From the NCBI GenBank assembly GCA_016793305.1, contig JAEUHU010000065.1, positions 1 through 7,568 of the forward strand: a DNA stretch of 7,568 nucleotides, read 5' to 3'. Under the pieces are notes generated by a model that was not told the DNA's origin, did not search any database, and worked only from the letters and a program-made list of their open reading frames with translations. The position numbers and the translations under genes were made by a program. Below, one piece after another: positions 6,528-7,568 of this stretch; position 1 is the first letter of the stretch; the number at the start of each line of letters is the position of its first letter. Source of the DNA: Planctomycetota bacterium. Lineage in GTDB: Bacteria; Planctomycetota; UBA1135; UBA2386.

Positions 6528-6549
6528 CGGGACCTCTTCCCCGGTCCCG
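6528..6549 (+). promoter_or_regulatory. Perfect hairpin directly before the cytochrome start codon
   Basis: CGGGACC (6528-6534) and GGTCCCG (6543-6549) form a perfect seven-base stem with an eight-base loop, ending three bases before the ATG at 6553. No Shine-Dalgarno is visible nearby. If the mRNA includes it, the hairpin would cover the ribosome landing site and could limit translation. Alternatively, transcription starts within or after it. Confidence 0.4.
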
Positions 6550-6552
6550 CCC

Positions 6553-7568
6553 ATGCACGACTTTCCCGCCGCGCCCCGGCCCATGCCGTGGCGTTCCCCC
6601 ACCGGACTGCTCGCCGGGGCGCTCGCCCTCGCGGCAGCGATCCCTGCCCAGGGGCCTCCCCGCCTGCTCGGCTGGAACGACCTCGGCATGCACTGCATGG
6701 ACGGCGACACGTCGGTGTTCTCGATCCTGCCGCCGTTCAACACCGTGCGCGCCCAACTGATGGTCGCAGGCCAGCTCGTCGACTCGGGCAACTACAGCGT
6801 GACCTACCAGGCGGTCGCCGACCCGACTGGATCGATCAACCGGACGTCGGTCGGCAAGTCCGACTTCTGGCTGCACGCGCAAGCGCTGTTCGGCGCGACC
6901 CTGGCACCCGACGAAGGCCTGGCCGGCTTCCGCATGCCGGGGTCGGCGAACACGCCACAGGCGATGGCTTTCCTCGCCCCAGACTCACTGTTCCGCGCCG
7001 AGGGCATTCCGATGACCCCGTACGACGACAGCGGCGCCATGCGGCCCTATCCGCTGTTGCGCCTCGTCGCGCACAACGGCCAGGGCCAGACGATCGCCAG
7101 CACCGACGTCGTGGTGCCCGTGTCGGCGGAGATGGCGTGCACCTCGTGCCATGGTTCTGGCACCGACCCGGCTGCCCGCCCGGCCGCCGGCTGGACCTTC
7201 GGGCCCGTGGCCTCCGACGACCGCTGGAACATCCTGAAGCTGCACGACGAGCACCACCAGGGTTCACCGGTCTACACCAGTGCGCTGCAAGGGGCCGGCT
7301 ACCTCCCAACCGGACTGTTCGCGACGGCCAGTGCCGGGACACCGATCCTGTGCGCCCGCTGCCACGCCACCAACGCGCTCGGCACGACCGGTCAGCCCGG
7401 CGTGCCGGCCATGACGTCGGCGATGCACCTCGGCCACGCCAGCGCGCGGCTGCCCGACGGCCGGCGTCTGGACGACGTCACGGACCGCAGCTCGTGCTAC
7501 ACGTGCCACCCCGGTGCCGCGACGCGCTGCCTGCGCGGAGCCATGGGCAAGGCCATCGGCGCCGACGG
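6553..7568 (+). CDS. Secreted multihaem c-type cytochrome, 5' part
   Basis: The frame is open from ATG 6553 to the right edge, giving 338 residues with no stop. The N-terminus is a signal peptide (arginines, then LLAGALALAAAIPAQG); Met11 at 6583 is an alternative start that keeps the whole signal. Three haem-binding CxxCH sites are visible: CTSCH (196-200), CARCH (267-271) and CYTCH (315-319). Other family marks are GWNDLGMHCMD (40-50), SILPPFNTVRAQL (57-69), LHDEHHQGS (230-238) and CHPGAATRCLRGAM (318-331). I know this pattern from large secreted multihaem proteins in which at least one further CxxCH follows, so the total is probably four or more. It should act in electron transfer outside the cytoplasmic membrane; its partner and substrate are unknown. 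Haem attachment needs the cytochrome c maturation machinery, not seen here. It stands 96 bases after the operon with its own structured leader. Confidence 0.92.
   Translation, partial: MHDFPAAPRPMPWRSPTGLLAGALALAAAIPAQGPPRLLGWNDLGMHCMDGDTSVFSILPPFNTVRAQLMVAGQLVDSGNYSVTYQAVADPTGSINRTSVGKSDFWLHAQALFGATLAPDEGLAGFRMPGSANTPQAMAFLAPDSLFRAEGIPMTPYDDSGAMRPYPLLRLVAHNGQGQTIASTDVVVPVSAEMACTSCHGSGTDPAARPAAGWTFGPVASDDRWNILKLHDEHHQGSPVYTSALQGAGYLPTGLFATASAGTPILCARCHATNALGTTGQPGVPAMTSAMHLGHASARLPDGRRLDDVTDRSSCYTCHPGAATRCLRGAMGKAIGAD

Noticed and set aside
6469..6882. Minus-strand frame across the cytochrome gene start
   Set aside because: It has no recognised domain and lies opposite the signal peptide and GWNDLGMHC region of a clear multihaem protein.

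Overview
The window is strongly GC-rich, with G or C at nearly every third codon position, and every gene I can support reads on the + strand. It holds the end of one gene, a complete three-gene operon, and the start of a fifth gene that runs off the right edge. The style suggests a high-GC member of the Planctomycetota: signal peptides ending near -AQ or -GQ, a poly-glycine lipoprotein start followed by many Ig-like domains, a secreted multihaem protein of the GWNDLGMHC type, and a regulator built from RNA-polymerase-like pieces. This placement is inference. Myxococcota or another high-GC phylum cannot be excluded from one window.

Layout: (1) 2-433, the C-terminal third of a glycerate 2-kinase (MOFRL family), cut by the left edge. 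(2) 434-626, a 193-base gap with a long imperfect stem-loop at 454-506 and a purine-rich leader before the next gene. (3) 627-6456, three genes joined by ATGA stop/start overlaps at 3608-3611 and 4609-4612: a 994-residue Ig-repeat lipoprotein ending in a HExxHxxG metalloprotease-like domain, a 334-residue secreted protein with a small beta-rich head and a helical HEAT-like tail, and a 615-residue cytoplasmic protein. That last protein seems to combine an RNAP alpha-CTD-like helix-hairpin-helix, a sigma region 4-like helix-turn-helix and HARE/winged-helix-like modules. (4) 6457-6552, a 96-base gap, less GC-rich at its start, in which three sets of complementary segments and a 7-base direct repeat at 11-base period lie just before the next start codon. 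(5) 6553 to the right edge, a secreted multihaem c-type cytochrome with three CxxCH sites visible.

The three-gene operon is the part most likely to be undescribed. Two products are exported and one looks like a DNA-binding, transcription-associated protein, yet their translation is tightly coupled. A link between an envelope protease or surface protein and a transcription regulator is one reading. Simple co-expression of unrelated proteins is the other, and the sequence alone does not decide. The kinase and the cytochrome look like independent transcription units. No tRNA, rRNA, CRISPR array, insertion sequence or attachment site was found.
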